Positions 1-12,329 are shown, numbered from the stretch's first letter. The stretch is DNA of 64,000 nt from Erwinia sp. OLFS4 (GCF_002752165.1 NZ_MOMB01000003.1:62001-126000); one strand, 5' to 3'. Notes: a model not told the origin generated them from the letters alone. A program made the numbers and translations.

Positions 1-424
1 ATATGCCGGCGCGCTGGTTCTGGGCCGTTACTATCAGCAGGCCACTCCCGCGCAGCGCGATGCATATTTTAAAGCTTTTGCCGATTATCTTGCTCAGGCT
101 TATGGCCAGGCCCTGGCACTTTATCACGGGCAGACCTATAACGTGGCACCGGCACAGCCGCTGGGTGATGCTAATATTATTGCTATTCGCGTGACCATTA
201 TTGACCCTAATGGCCGGCCGCCGGTTCGTCTGGATTTTCAGTGGCGCAAAAACAGTGTTAATGGCAACTGGCAGGCATTCGATATGATTGCGGAAGGTGT
301 CAGTATGATTACGACAAAACAAAACGAATGGAGCGATATCCTGCGGACCCAGGGGGTGGATGCGTTAACCCAACGCCTCGAGTCTTATGCCGCACAGCAC
401 ATTACCCTGGATAAGCAACAGTGA
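1..424 (+). CDS. mlaC: MlaC, periplasmic phospholipid-binding protein (5' end missing)
   Basis: This is the C-terminal part of MlaC, the periplasmic shuttle that moves phospholipid between the outer-membrane MlaA complex and the inner-membrane MlaFEDB ABC transporter. The frame is already open at base 2 and reads YAGALVLG, which matches the middle of E. coli MlaC; about 140 of roughly 210 residues are present. Conserved segments include [16 protein letters not shown]-like and [14 protein letters not shown]. The stop overlaps the start of mlaB by 4 nt (GTGA), so the two are translationally coupled as in the mlaFEDCB operon. The signal peptide lies outside the window. Confidence 0.95.
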   Translation, partial: YAGALVLGRYYQQATPAQRDAYFKAFADYLAQAYGQALALYHGQTYNVAPAQPLGDANIIAIRVTIIDPNGRPPVRLDFQWRKNSVNGNWQAFDMIAEGVSMITTKQNEWSDILRTQGVDALTQRLESYAAQHITLDKQQ

Positions 425-714
425 ATCCGTCGCTAAGCTGGACAAGCGCACAAGGCAAGCTGGCGCTCAGTGGTTGGCTGACGCATGAAACGTTACTGCC
501 TTTATGGCAGCAGCGAGAAGATCTAATGAATGGCGTCAGCCTGCTGGATGTCAGTGGCCTTGAACAGGTGGATACGGCCGGTCTGGCGCTGTTGATCCAT
601 TTGCGCGAAACGGCAAAAAAGCAGCCGCTGACGCTGCAAATGAGCGGGATTACCGACAGATTGCGCGCGCTAATCGGGTTGTATAATTTACAATCTGTGA
701 TGATTACCGTATAG
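421..714 (+). CDS. mlaB: MlaB, STAS-domain subunit of the phospholipid ABC transporter
   Basis: Encodes a 97-residue cytoplasmic STAS-domain protein, the same length as E. coli MlaB. MlaB binds the ATPase MlaF and is needed for assembly and activity of the inner-membrane MlaFEDB complex, which maintains outer-membrane lipid asymmetry. The STAS core is visible around [18 protein letters not shown] (about residues 40-57), including the DTAG turn conserved in the family. The start is GTG and overlaps the mlaC stop by 4 nt. It is the last gene of the mla operon here and is followed within 30 bp by a hairpin. Confidence 0.95.
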   Translation: MNPSLSWTSAQGKLALSGWLTHETLLPLWQQREDLMNGVSLLDVSGLEQVDTAGLALLIHLRETAKKQPLTLQMSGITDRLRALIGLYNLQSVMITV

Positions 715-742
715 CGATGTCATCATCCGATGCTTATTATTG

Positions 743-770
743 GAAAGCCCCTGCTCAGGCTGGGGCTTTC
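743..770 (+). terminator. Rho-independent-like hairpin after mlaB
   Basis: A 9-bp stem (GAAAGCCCC / GGGGCTTTC) with a 10-base loop follows mlaB. The downstream tract is short (TTTC), so termination may be partial. Confidence 0.6.
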
Positions 771-841
771 TGCGTGTTTAAGACAAAGACAAATTCCTCT
801 ACTATGTGGGGCTGTTATCATTCATTAATGTCAGAACGGTC

Positions 842-1096
842 ATGGAAAATAGCGAAATACAATCTGTGCTCTTAAGCGCACTACCCTTAGAAGAGGTTCA
901 TGTATCCGGCGATGGCAGCCATTTTCAGGTGATTGCCGTCGGCGAAATTTTTGCCGAACTCAGCCGGGTAAAAAAACAGCAGGCAGTGTATGCGCCGCTG
1001 ATGGAATATATTGCGGATAACCGTATTCATGCGGTTTCCATCAAAACATACACTCCTGCAGAATGGGCACGTGACCGTAAGCTGAACGGTTTTTAA
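842..1096 (+). CDS. ibaG: IbaG, BolA-family protein
   Basis: An 84-residue BolA-family protein, equal in length to E. coli IbaG (YrbA). BolA/IbaG proteins form complexes with the monothiol glutaredoxin GrxD and take part in iron-sulfur handling; ibaG is acid-induced in E. coli. The ATG at 842 gives the family start [10 protein letters not shown], so an upstream in-frame ATG at 806 was not used. The class-II KH-like BolA fold is shown by [18 protein letters not shown] and the C-terminal [13 protein letters not shown]. It sits between the mla operon and murA, as in E. coli. Confidence 0.95.
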   Translation: MENSEIQSVLLSALPLEEVHVSGDGSHFQVIAVGEIFAELSRVKKQQAVYAPLMEYIADNRIHAVSIKTYTPAEWARDRKLNGF

Positions 1097-1138
1097 TTGG
1101 CTTGCCTGATCCCGGACAGACTGGCGGGCGGCAAATAA

Positions 1139-2434
<1,296 letters not shown>

Positions 2435-2465
2435 AACCGCCCGCAGCGCTAACGCAGAATTGATG

Positions 2466-2494
2466 ACGGACGACCTGGGTCGTCCGTTTTTTTT
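2466..2494 (+). terminator. Rho-independent terminator of murA
   Basis: A perfect 9-bp stem (ACGGACGAC / GTCGTCCGT), loop CTGG, then a run of eight T. It ends at the stop codon of the convergent sfsB remnant. Confidence 0.9.
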
Positions 2495-2779
2495 AGCTCT
2501 GCTGATTCTGTTTATCGCTGTTTTTGTCTGCAGAATGCGGTCGCATCAATCTTTTACGGTCAAGCAGCTGGTGTGAATCGGGGTCGTAATAACGACTTGG
2601 CCAGATTTCAGCCGGATGGATGCCCAGGGCATTGGCGATCAGCCATTCACCTTTCGGCCAGGGACGGCAGAGTGCGTTGGCCAGCGTAGAGGAGCTCAAA
2701 CCTGAAGCGCGGGAAAGCGCGGCCAGAGAGGTTTTTCAATAATATCGGCAGAATGCCAGTCGCTTTTTAGCGGTTGCAT
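2493..2779 (-). pseudogene. sfsB: sfsB (Ner-like DNA-binding protein) broken by a frameshifting deletion
   Basis: The minus strand reads MQPLKSDWHSADIIEK from an ATG at 2779 preceded by a strong AAGGAGG, then goes out of frame and stops at once. Another frame continues as TSLAALSRASGLSSSTLANA and onward to LMRPH, matching the rest of SfsB, a Mu Ner-like winged-helix regulator of sugar fermentation genes. Compared with remembered E. coli SfsB (ADIIAGLRKKGTS), a net loss of about 16 nt near 2730-2735 removes several residues of the first helix and shifts the frame. The downstream piece could only start at 2699 and would lack the first third of the domain. The murA-sfsB-ispB order is the E. coli order. 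Confidence 0.85.
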
Positions 2780-3179
2780 AAGTCCTCCTTGATGTTTTCT
2801 GGAAATTCCGGATGATACTTTTTCGTGTTAGTTAGTTTATTAATGCCATGAAATTTATTGCTATTATGCTATTTATTAATAGTTTAATTTATCTTGTAGC
2901 GTTATAACAAAAAATAAATACCGTTTTTATAGCGCTTTCATAAAAATTTCCTGTTGTGTGTCAGATACCACATTCCAAACTGCAACGTTGCAAAAAACGC
3001 CGGGATTAGGGTTTCGGGAGGGAATAGTGGTGCAGTCAGGCAATTAACAGCGTGTTTTGCTCAGCGGATACCGGCGCTGGCCGTAAAGTTCCAAACCACA
3101 GGCAGGCAGCATGTTGACCCTCAGCAGCAGAGCGCGCGGGGGATCTGCCTCAGCACTCCGGCGAACAGCGGATAATTTT
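2780..3179. other. Non-coding, AT-rich decayed interval
   Basis: About 400 bp upstream of the sfsB remnant. Bases 2810-2950 are very AT-rich, consistent with a promoter region for sfsB plus drift. A 73-codon open frame at 2954-3175 has no recognisable family, no good ribosome site and unusual composition. I found no convincing gene or RNA here. Confidence 0.5.
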
Positions 3180-3556
3180 TAACGTGGGCTAAATTGGTTT
3201 TCCTGGGGGACGCTGAGTAACGGTTGTACTTACTGTATTGGTATGCCGACAGCTGAGTTGCTGCAAGCAATGGAAAGTCATGCAGGAAAAATTACGCTGA
3301 TCGGCGGCGGGTATAAAGCCGGGGAGGGGTTGATACCGACTAAGAAAACGGCGCTGGCCTGGGCGGAAACCCTGACCCTGGTGGTTGGTTAAGGGAGACT
3401 GCAGGCGTTACAACGGCAGGCGTTACATAAGAGCCTGCGTGTCTTTCATTGCAAAACAGGTTGTTGATCTGACTAATACCATTGGCCTGATGAACGCCGG
3501 TCATCGCCTGGCTATGCGTTGGCGAAAGTTACCTGATAGTGCAATAAACCTGCAGT
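3180..3556 (+). pseudogene. Remnant of a carboxymuconolactone decarboxylase/AhpD-family gene
   Basis: Reading frames on the plus strand give pieces of an AhpD-like protein in the right order. At 3211-3391 one frame reads LSNGCTYCIGMPTAELLQA, containing the CxxC redox pair, and then KKTALAWAETLTLV before a stop. At 3436-3546 another frame gives KQVVDLTNTIGLMNAGHRLA, the typical C-terminal helix of the family. Intervening residues, including the spacing after CxxC, are degraded, and no start codon or ribosome site is evident. Intact members are about 140-150-residue peroxidase-like or disulfide-active proteins. I infer a gene in advanced decay; an exact parent cannot be named. Confidence 0.7.
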
Positions 3557-3595
3557 GATCCTGTCGATGCGGCGGTCAGAACTGCCGCTGGATCT

Positions 3596-4567
3596 TCAGA
3601 ATTCACGCTGCACAGACATATGAGCCAGCCCTTCCAGCGCGCTACGCCAGGGGGATTCAGGTAATGCGTTCAGGGCAGTAATGGCTTTGTCGGCTTCCTG
3701 TTCGGCGCGCTGGCGCGTCCATTCCAGTGAGCCGCACTGATGCATTGCCTGCAACACCGGTTCCAGCAAATGCCGTCCGTTACCCTGTTCAATAGCACCA
3801 CGAATCATTGCAGTCTGGTCAGGCGTGCCGTGACGCATGGCGTATAATAAAGGTAGCGTCGGTTTGCCTTCGCTGAGATCGTCACCGACGTTCTTACCCA
3901 GCGTTTTGCCATCGGCACTGTAATCAAGCAAATCGTCAATCAGCTGAAAGGCGGTTCCGATGTAGCGGCCATAATCCTGTAGTGCCTTTTCCTGTTCAGA
4001 TGTGGCACCGGCAAGAATGGCTGAAGCCTGCGCTGCGGCTTCGAATAAACGTGCGGTTTTACTGTAAATTACCCGCATATAGCTGTCTTCAGTAATATCG
4101 GGGTCATTACAATTCATTAATTGCAGTACTTCGCCTTCCGCAATGACGTTTACCGCTTCTGACATCAGCCCCAGTACCCGTAGCGAACCCAGTCCGGTCA
4201 TCATCTGAAAAGCGCGGGTGTAGATGAAATCACCAACCAGCACGCTGGCGGCGTTACCAAATGCGGCATTGGCGGTCGCTTTGCCCCGGCGCATATCTGA
4301 TTCGTCAACCACGTCGTCATGTAGTAGCGTTGCGGTGTGAATAAATTCAATCAGCGCCGCTACCATAGTATGCTGCTGCCCGCTGTAATTCAGCGCGCGC
4401 GCGGCCAGAATGGCAATCATCGGACGGATGCGTTTGCCACCCCCGCTGACGATGTAGTGGCCCAATTGATTGATCAGCGACACATCGGAATTCAGTTGTT
4501 CCAGTATGATTGCGTTAACGTCCGCCATGTCCTGCGCGGTGAGTTCGTTTATCTGTTCTAAGTTCAT
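3596..4567 (-). CDS. ispB: IspB, octaprenyl diphosphate synthase
   Basis: Makes the C40 octaprenyl chain of ubiquinone-8 and menaquinone by adding isopentenyl diphosphate units to farnesyl diphosphate. The 323 residues equal the E. coli length. The first aspartate-rich motif is LLHDDVVDESDMRRG (about residues 81-95) and the second is QLIDDLLDYSAD (about 208-219), typical of trans-prenyltransferases. It is transcribed divergently from rplU, as in E. coli, with about 290 bp between them. Confidence 0.97.
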   Translation of the reverse strand: MNLEQINELTAQDMADVNAIILEQLNSDVSLINQLGHYIVSGGGKRIRPMIAILAARALNYSGQQHTMVAALIEFIHTATLLHDDVVDESDMRRGKATANAAFGNAASVLVGDFIYTRAFQMMTGLGSLRVLGLMSEAVNVIAEGEVLQLMNCNDPDITEDSYMRVIYSKTARLFEAAAQASAILAGATSEQEKALQDYGRYIGTAFQLIDDLLDYSADGKTLGKNVGDDLSEGKPTLPLLYAMRHGTPDQTAMIRGAIEQGNGRHLLEPVLQAMHQCGSLEWTRQRAEQEADKAITALNALPESPWRSALEGLAHMSVQREF

Positions 4568-4757
4568 CAGTCTGTTCAGCTATTACTCAATCTGCTGCCA
4601 GGATAAGCGTCCGTTACCGTGGCTGTGCCCTGGCAATCTCCGGGCATAGATGCCGGACATGCCGATGGATATCAGCAAGAGTGTACTTGAAAATTGTGTG
4701 GTTGAAACGCACCTAATTGTGCTGCGCTTTTTTTCTGCAATAGTCGCAATCTGGCAC

Positions 4758-4786
4758 TTGTCTTAATTGATAAACTTGCGTAGAAT
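4758..4786 (+). promoter_or_regulatory. Candidate sigma-70 promoter of rplU-rpmA
   Basis: TTGTCT (4758-4763) and TAGAAT (4781-4786) are separated by 17 bp and lie about 70 bp upstream of rplU, within the ispB/rplU divergent region. Confidence 0.65.
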
Positions 4787-4847
4787 TCGCGCCCTATTGT
4801 GAATAATTTATAGCGCGGCCGGAAAAATTAAGATGGCAAGCGCATAA

Positions 4848-5171
<324 letters not shown>

Positions 5172-5186
5172 GAGGAGATCTGACAA

Positions 5187-5444
5187 ATGGCACACAAAAA
5201 GGCTGGCGGCTCCACTCGTAACGGTCGCGACTCAAATGCAAAACGCCTGGGCGTAAAACGTTTTGGCGGTGAAACTGTTCTGGCAGGCAACATTATTGTT
5301 CGTCAGCGCGGTACTAAATTCCATGCGGGCACTAACGTTGGCTGTGGCCGTGACCACACGCTGTTTGCTACCGCAAATGGTAAAGTGAAATTCGAAGTTA
5401 AAGGCCCGAATAACCGTAAATACATCAGCATTGTTGCTGAGTAA
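5187..5444 (+). CDS. rpmA: Ribosomal protein L27
   Basis: An 85-residue L27. Its N-terminal tail ([15 protein letters not shown] after Met removal) reaches the peptidyl-transferase centre and helps position tRNA. There is no Firmicute-type cleavable N-terminal extension. It is the second gene of rplU-rpmA and is followed by a strong hairpin terminator. In E. coli the next gene would be yhbE, which is absent here. Confidence 0.98.
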   Translation: MAHKKAGGSTRNGRDSNAKRLGVKRFGGETVLAGNIIVRQRGTKFHAGTNVGCGRDHTLFATANGKVKFEVKGPNNRKYISIVAE

Positions 5445-5480
5445 CGGTTAGCACGCCGCGCAGCCGCTAAGGCTGTATAA

Positions 5481-6857
<1,377 letters not shown>

Positions 6858-6858
6858 C

Positions 6859-6893
6859 AACAGCAACGGGAGCCTTTGGCTCCCGTTGCTGTT
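6859..6893. terminator. Bidirectional terminator between obgE and dacB
   Basis: A perfect 16-bp stem with a TTT loop lies between the convergent genes and touches the dacB stop codon. Plus-strand output ends in TGTTTAATT, and the other side begins with the complementary AACAG, so the palindrome can serve both genes. Confidence 0.85.
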
Positions 6894-8332
6894 TAATTAG
6901 CGGAATAAAGGTCGCGATAGAGGCGGCTTTCAAAGCGCACCAGCGGAATACGTCGCTGGCGTTGATCCTCTGGTGGTACAGCATAGCCCGACAAAAATTG
7001 CACGAAAGCTACCCGCTGACCGCTGGCGGTAGTCAAAAATCCGGCAAGGTTATAGACCCCAGACAGCGAGCCGGTTTTGGCTGACAGCTTACCGTCAACG
7101 CCTGCTTCATGCAGACCGCCACGGTAGCGCAATGTGCCGTCATAACCTGAAAGCGGTAGCATAGAAATAAAATCCAGCTGCTGATCGTGCTGGGCAATGT
7201 ATTGTAATGCCTGCATCATTGTTTCAGGGGAAAGCAGGTCATGACGTGACAGGCCTGAACCATCCACCTGAATACTGTTTCCCATATCAATACCGGCTTT
7301 TTGTCGCAGAATACGCCGTACCGCATCAGAACCTGCCCGCCAGGTTCCGGGCACGCCAAAATAGTTATGGCCGATGGTGCGGAAAACGGTGTCGGCAATC
7401 ATATTATCTGATTTTTTCAGCATGATACGCAGAAGGTTATGTAATGGTGCCGATTGCGTTTGCGCCAGCACATTACCGGGGGTGTTAACCTGGGTCTGTC
7501 GTACCAGGTGCCCGCTGTAATCAATGCCGGCATCTGACAGCATGGCTTTCAGCAGCTGGCCTGCGTAGGCTGCGCCGTCCTGAATGGCGAAAGCCAGCGG
7601 TAAAGGTTCGGCTCGCTGCGGCATACAGCCCGTCAGGGTGTAGCGATTTAGCTCGCCGGTTACCACATCCAGTTCGCAATATTGTCCATCAGTGGAATTG
7701 CGGCCCAGAGTCCGTACCTGGCTGAAAACGCTGACCGGATAAAAAGATGCCACGGTGACATGGGCTATTTCATCCGGCTGGCCACTATGCAAGGCAACCG
7801 AAAAACAGTTACGGTCAACAATTGCTGCGGCCGGAGGGGCATCGAAACACTCAGAAATATCGTTCCACGGCCAGCCTGGCGCTTTGTCGTGGCTGGCAAA
7901 TACCGAAGTATCAATAACCAGATTTCCGTCAATGTGGCTGATACCCAGTTTTTTTAGCTGAGCGACCATATTGCGCATATCTTGCCGGGATAATGTTGGA
8001 TCGCCAGCGAAACGTGCAATTAAATCGCCATTCAGCGTATTACCACTGACGCGGCCATGACTCTCCAGCGTGGTGGTAAAGCGAAAATCCGGCCCCAGCT
8101 GAAGCAGCGCCGCCAGCGCCGTAAGCACTTTCATGGTACTTGCCGGCAGCGCCATCTGCTTACTGTTGTATTCGAGAAGTGGCGTCGGCGAACCTATTTT
8201 CTGCGCCAGAAATGCCAGGTTTGTCCCTTCAGGTAAAAATTGCGTATAACTTGCTACTGAGGCGGCCTGTGCCGCTTGCACTGTCAGTAAAACTGCACAG
8301 GCAGCACGGGTAAGAATTCGTAAAAATCGCAT
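6893..8332 (-). CDS. dacB: DacB, penicillin-binding protein 4 (DD-carboxypeptidase/endopeptidase)
   Basis: A periplasmic class-C low-molecular-weight PBP of 479 residues (E. coli 477) that trims and cleaves peptidoglycan cross-links. The start at 8332 gives MRFLRILTRAAC with a signal peptide ending near AQA-A (about residue 23); a 36-codon upstream extension was rejected because it precedes the signal peptide. The three beta-lactam-family motifs are visible: S65-x-x-K68 (ASTMK), SDN (KKSDNMIAD) and KTG (SAKTGSLSG). It is convergent with obgE and divergent from greA. Confidence 0.96.
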   Translation of the reverse strand: MRFLRILTRAACAVLLTVQAAQAASVASYTQFLPEGTNLAFLAQKIGSPTPLLEYNSKQMALPASTMKVLTALAALLQLGPDFRFTTTLESHGRVSGNTLNGDLIARFAGDPTLSRQDMRNMVAQLKKLGISHIDGNLVIDTSVFASHDKAPGWPWNDISECFDAPPAAAIVDRNCFSVALHSGQPDEIAHVTVASFYPVSVFSQVRTLGRNSTDGQYCELDVVTGELNRYTLTGCMPQRAEPLPLAFAIQDGAAYAGQLLKAMLSDAGIDYSGHLVRQTQVNTPGNVLAQTQSAPLHNLLRIMLKKSDNMIADTVFRTIGHNYFGVPGTWRAGSDAVRRILRQKAGIDMGNSIQVDGSGLSRHDLLSPETMMQALQYIAQHDQQLDFISMLPLSGYDGTLRYRGGLHEAGVDGKLSAKTGSLSGVYNLAGFLTTASGQRVAFVQFLSGYAVPPEDQRQRRIPLVRFESRLYRDLYSAN

Positions 8333-8440
8333 AATCTCGCGGAAAAAAGCAGATGGTGCTGTCATACTACGGTGCATTGAGGTGGAAAGTAAACGATGAC
8401 CCGGGGGGAACTCCTGGGTAAAATACGTATCAAAATGCAA

Positions 8441-8582
8441 AATGATGATCTGGCCTGGGGAACGCTCTGGGTCAGGTTTCTTTCGTTTGTAAACCTGATA
8501 ATAAGCGCCGCAGAACGCTTTTCTGCAATCACCGGTAAGGATGACGAAGTTTTACACAGGATTGATTTAATGAGGTATTGAG
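8441..8582 (+). promoter_or_regulatory. greA leader region with hairpins (possible GraL-like attenuated leader)
   Basis: In E. coli the greA leader yields the GraL small RNAs by early termination. Here the leader contains a CAGGTTT / AAACCTG stem (about 8473-8496) and GCAGAA / TTCTGC (about 8511-8527). Neither has a clear T run, so equivalence with GraL is inference. Confidence 0.3.
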
Positions 8583-9059
8583 ATGAACCAGATTCCGATG
8601 ACGTTGCGTGGCGCGGAAAAGCTACGTGCTGAACTCGAAGAGCTGAAATCGGTAAAGCGCCCGCGGATTATCGCCGCTATTGCTGAGGCTCGTGAACACG
8701 GCGACCTGAAAGAAAACGCAGAGTATCACGCTGCGCGTGAGGAGCAGGGTTTTTGCGAAGGACGCATTCAGGAGATTGAAGCCAAGCTCTCCAATGCTCA
8801 GGTGATTGACGTAACAAAAATGAACGCGAATGGCCGGGTTATTTTTGGCGCGACGGTAACGGTGTTAAACCTCGACAATGATGAAGAGTCGACTTACCGC
8901 ATTGTGGGCGATGATGAAGCCGATTTTAAACAAAATCTGATTTCGGTAAATTCACCCATGGCGCGGGGTTTGATAGGCAAAGAGCAGGGCGACGTTGCTA
9001 TCGTTAAAGCTCCGGGCGGCGATGTGGAATACGAAATCATCAAAATCGACTATATCTGA
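8583..9059 (+). CDS. greA: GreA, transcript cleavage factor
   Basis: A 158-residue transcription elongation factor, identical in length to E. coli GreA. It inserts its N-terminal coiled coil into the RNA polymerase secondary channel and stimulates cleavage of backtracked RNA. The coiled coil covers about residues 1-75, with the tip acidic pair in [10 protein letters not shown] (D41, E44). The FKBP-like C-terminal domain follows, including [14 protein letters not shown]. The start is chosen from the match [18 protein letters not shown]. Confidence 0.97.
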   Translation: MNQIPMTLRGAEKLRAELEELKSVKRPRIIAAIAEAREHGDLKENAEYHAAREEQGFCEGRIQEIEAKLSNAQVIDVTKMNANGRVIFGATVTVLNLDNDEESTYRIVGDDEADFKQNLISVNSPMARGLIGKEQGDVAIVKAPGGDVEYEIIKIDYI

Positions 9060-9122
9060 TGGCAGCGGATGCCGCCGGTCTGCAGCGGTTGCTTTAGTTG
9101 AGATATTTTGTAAAGAAAAGAA

Positions 9123-9143
9123 AAAGGCCGCGGTGCGGCCTTT
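9123..9143. terminator. Hairpin terminator between greA and yhbY
   Basis: AAAGGCCGC / GCGGCCTTT with a 3-base loop. On the minus strand it is followed by a T-rich tract (TTCTTTTC), favouring termination of yhbY; it may also end greA. Confidence 0.7.
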
Positions 9144-9219
9144 CATACCGTTAAAGAGCGTGTCAATTTCATTCAGACCTGTGCCACGTTGCTTGACGTG
9201 ACGCCGCAGGTCAGGGAAA

Positions 9220-9513
9220 TTAACGGGGAAGGGATATTTTACGCTCCTGGGAAGGACGGTAGAGTACCAGTGTTTTACCGATCACCTGCACGTTTGCAGC
9301 GCCCGTTTCGCGTACAATGGCTTCCACCACCAGGTTTTTTGTCTCACGGTCTTCCGTGGCGACTTTTACTTTGATGAGTTCGTGGTGTTCGAGAGCCTGT
9401 TCGATTTCGGCTAACACCCCTTCTGTCAGACCATTGTTACCCAGCATTACCACCGGTTTCAATGGATGGGCCAGCCCTTTCAGGTGCTGTTTTTGTTTAG
9501 TACTCAGATTCAT
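9220..9513 (-). CDS. yhbY: YhbY, CRM-domain ribosome assembly factor
   Basis: A 97-residue single CRM (CRS1-YhbY) domain RNA-binding protein. YhbY associates with pre-50S particles in E. coli. The family core is seen in LKGLAHPLKPVVMLGNNGLT (residues 11-30) with the GxxG-like loop GNNG. It is divergent from rlmE with about 130 bp between them, the standard enterobacterial arrangement. Confidence 0.96.
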   Translation of the reverse strand: MNLSTKQKQHLKGLAHPLKPVVMLGNNGLTEGVLAEIEQALEHHELIKVKVATEDRETKNLVVEAIVRETGAANVQVIGKTLVLYRPSQERKISLPR

Positions 9514-9640
9514 TGTATTTTTTACTTAACAGGGATTGAAAACAGAGCATTCTACCGCCATCTCTGGTGTATCACCAAATCGGCAGCACGGGTTTATGCG
9601 GTTTATTTATCGCTCACGATGAATCATAGTTGGAAATAGT

Positions 9641-10270
9641 ATGACTGGTAAAAAGCGTTCAGCCAGTTCCAGCCGCTGGCTACAGGAACACTTTAGCGAT
9701 AAATACGTGCAGCAGGCACAGAAAAAGGGCCTGCGTTCGCGTGCCTGGTTTAAACTGGATGAAATACAGCAAAGTGACCAGTTGTTTAAACCTGGAATGA
9801 CGGTCGTGGATTTGGGGGCGGCACCTGGCGGATGGTCGCAATATGTCGCCACGCTGATAGGGGCCAAAGGGCGTATCATTGCTTGTGATATTTTGCCCAT
9901 GGATCCTATTGTTGGTGTTGATTTCCTTCAGGGTGATTTTCGTGATGAGTTAGTCATCAAGGCACTTCTGGATCGGGTTGGTGAAGAAAAAGTCCAGGCG
10001 ATCATGTCGGATATGGCGCCAAATATGAGCGGCACGCCTGCGGTTGACATTCCACGCTCAATGTATCTGGTTGAGCTGGCGCTTGAAATGTGTCGGGACG
10101 TGCTGGCACCGGGTGGTAGCTTTGTAGTGAAAGTGTTTCAGGGAGAAGGCTTCGATGAATACCTCCGGGAAATTCGCTCCCTGTTTACGAAAGTGAAAAT
10201 TCGTAAGCCGGACGCTTCGCGCTCACGTTCGCGCGAAGTGTACATTGTAGCGACAGGGCGCAAACTATAG
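9641..10270 (+). CDS. rlmE: RlmE (FtsJ/RrmJ), 23S rRNA U2552 2'-O-methyltransferase
   Basis: A heat-shock-induced SAM-dependent methyltransferase acting on the A loop of 23S rRNA at a late step of 50S assembly. The 209 residues equal the E. coli length. The SAM motif [14 protein letters not shown] (about 51-64), SDMAPNMSG (about 123-131) and a K-rich VVKVFQGEG segment supply the K-D-K-E catalytic set. It is followed by ftsH after 46 bp, in the rlmE-ftsH operon known to be sigma-32 controlled in E. coli. Confidence 0.97.
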   Translation: MTGKKRSASSSRWLQEHFSDKYVQQAQKKGLRSRAWFKLDEIQQSDQLFKPGMTVVDLGAAPGGWSQYVATLIGAKGRIIACDILPMDPIVGVDFLQGDFRDELVIKALLDRVGEEKVQAIMSDMAPNMSGTPAVDIPRSMYLVELALEMCRDVLAPGGSFVVKVFQGEGFDEYLREIRSLFTKVKIRKPDASRSRSREVYIVATGRKL

Positions 10271-10316
10271 TACCCTACGCTGTCTGTTAACACAGTTGTA
10301 ATAAGAGGTTAATCCC

Positions 10317-12233
10317 TTGAGTGACATGGCGAAAAACCTGATCCTCTGGTTAGTCATCGCAGTCGTACTGATGTCGGTATTCCAGAGCTTTGGGCCCAGC
10401 GAGTCTAATAGCCGAAGAGTTGATTACTCAACCTTCCTGCAGGAAGTGAATCAGGATCAGATCCGTGAGGCACGTATTAACGGGCGTGAAATCAATGTAA
10501 CCAAAAAAGACAGTAATCGATACACGACCTATATTCCTGTCAACGATCCCAAGTTGCTCGATAACCTTTTGACTAAGAATGTCAAAGTGGTGGGTGATCC
10601 GCCTGAAGAACCGAGCATGCTGACCACCATTTTTATTTCCTGGTTCCCGATGCTGTTGTTAATAGGCGTCTGGATCTTCTTTATGCGCCAGATGCAGGGT
10701 GGTGGCGGTAAAGGGGCAATGTCATTCGGCAAAAGCAAGGCCCGAATGCTGACCGAAGATCAGATTAAGACCACGTTTGCTGACGTCGCCGGCTGTGACG
10801 AAGCAAAAGAAGAAGTCGGTGAGCTGGTGGAATATTTGCGCGAACCCAGTCGTTTTCAAAAGCTGGGCGGTAAAATTCCAAAAGGTGTGCTGATGGTGGG
10901 GCCACCGGGGACCGGTAAAACGCTGCTGGCGAAAGCTATTGCCGGTGAAGCGAAAGTACCTTTCTTTACTATTTCTGGTTCTGACTTCGTTGAGATGTTC
11001 GTCGGTGTTGGTGCTTCACGCGTGCGTGATATGTTTGAGCAGGCGAAGAAAGCCGCGCCTTGTATTATTTTCATCGATGAAATCGATGCGGTCGGACGTC
11101 AGCGTGGAGCAGGGCTCGGTGGTGGTCACGACGAACGTGAACAGACGCTGAACCAGATGCTGGTTGAGATGGATGGTTTTGAGGGCAATGAAGGCATTAT
11201 CGTGATTGCTGCCACTAACCGTCCGGATGTGCTGGATCCCGCCTTGCTGCGTCCGGGACGCTTTGACCGTCAGGTTGTGGTTGGATTGCCGGACGTGCGC
11301 GGCCGTGAACAGATTCTTAAAGTTCATATGCGGCGCGTCCCGCTGGCGACAGATATTGATGCGGCGATTATTGCACGTGGTACACCCGGCTTCTCCGGTG
11401 CCGATTTGGCGAATCTGGTAAACGAAGCTGCCTTGTTTGCGGCGCGCAGCAATCGCCGGGTTGTGTCAATGGTTGAGTTTGAAAAAGCCAAAGACAAAAT
11501 CATGATGGGTGCTGAACGGCGCTCAATGGTTATGACAGAAGCGCAAAAAGAGTCAACGGCTTATCATGAAGCAGGACATGCGATTATTGGACGTCTGGTA
11601 CCAGAACATGATCCGGTACATAAAGTAACGATTATCCCGCGTGGCCGCGCGCTTGGCGTGACTTTTTTCCTGCCGGAAGGCGATGCTATCAGTGCCAGTC
11701 GTCAGAAGCTGGAAAGCCAGATTTCGACCCTTTACGGTGGCCGTCTGGCCGAAGAGATTATCTACGGTGCTGAGCATGTGTCGACCGGGGCGTCTAATGA
11801 CATTAAGGTCGCGACTAACCTGGCACGTAACATGGTGACGCAGTGGGGCTTCTCTGAGAAGCTTGGCCCCTTGCTGTATGCCGAAGAGGAAGGTGAAGTT
11901 TTCCTCGGCCGTTCTGTTGCAAAAGCTAAGCATATGTCAGATGAAACGGCCCGCATTATCGATCAGGAAGTCAAACATCTGATCGAAACCAACTATCAGC
12001 GTGCCCGTCAGATCCTGAATGACAATATGGACATTCTTCATGCCATGAAAGATGCGTTAATGAAGTATGAAACCATTGATGCGCCGCAAATTGACGATCT
12101 GATGGCCCGGCGTGAAGTCCGCCCGCCTGCCGGCTGGGAAGAGGCACAAAGCAATGACTCTGATAACGGCTCGCCGCAGGCACCGCGGCCGGTTGATGAG
12201 CCGCGCTCACCTAATCCTGGCAATACCATGTAA
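10317..12233 (+). CDS. ftsH: FtsH, membrane AAA+ zinc protease
   Basis: An inner-membrane hexameric ATP-dependent metalloprotease that degrades LpxC, sigma-32 and damaged membrane proteins. Two N-terminal membrane segments flank a periplasmic domain (about 7-25 and 98-120). Walker A GPPGTGKT begins at about residue 195; IIFIDEID is Walker B; the second region of homology is near [23 protein letters not shown] (about 417-421) is the zinc site. The TTG at 10317 follows AAGAGGTT and gives MSDMAKN; an ATG at 10326 (MAKN) is the alternative. The protein stops after NPGNTM, whereas E. coli FtsH as I recall it continues a few residues (SEQLGDK). Confidence 0.97.
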   Translation: MSDMAKNLILWLVIAVVLMSVFQSFGPSESNSRRVDYSTFLQEVNQDQIREARINGREINVTKKDSNRYTTYIPVNDPKLLDNLLTKNVKVVGDPPEEPSMLTTIFISWFPMLLLIGVWIFFMRQMQGGGGKGAMSFGKSKARMLTEDQIKTTFADVAGCDEAKEEVGELVEYLREPSRFQKLGGKIPKGVLMVGPPGTGKTLLAKAIAGEAKVPFFTISGSDFVEMFVGVGASRVRDMFEQAKKAAPCIIFIDEIDAVGRQRGAGLGGGHDEREQTLNQMLVEMDGFEGNEGIIVIAATNRPDVLDPALLRPGRFDRQVVVGLPDVRGREQILKVHMRRVPLATDIDAAIIARGTPGFSGADLANLVNEAALFAARSNRRVVSMVEFEKAKDKIMMGAERRSMVMTEAQKESTAYHEAGHAIIGRLVPEHDPVHKVTIIPRGRALGVTFFLPEGDAISASRQKLESQISTLYGGRLAEEIIYGAEHVSTGASNDIKVATNLARNMVTQWGFSEKLGPLLYAEEEGEVFLGRSVAKAKHMSDETARIIDQEVKHLIETNYQRARQILNDNMDILHAMKDALMKYETIDAPQIDDLMARREVRPPAGWEEAQSNDSDNGSPQAPRPVDEPRSPNPGNTM

Positions 12234-12274
12234 GTGGTTCCGACGAGGTTATTCGGCGGTTAACGTTAAGACTG

Positions 12275-12300
12275 AGCCCCGGAAATGCCGGGGCTTTTTA
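12275..12300 (+). terminator. Hairpin terminator after ftsH
   Basis: AGCCCCGG / CCGGGGCT with a 5-base loop and T5, ending 30 bp before folP. Confidence 0.85.
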
Positions 12301-12329
12301 TTTTGTCCGGTTATAAGGAGCGTGCGCTG

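Noticed and set aside
2954-3175. 73-codon frame in the murA-ispB gap
   Set aside because: No family, no ribosome site, and adjacent to a decayed gene; likely chance.
8396-8581. 61-codon frame ending one base before greA
   Set aside because: It covers the greA promoter and leader, shows no family and has no good ribosome site.
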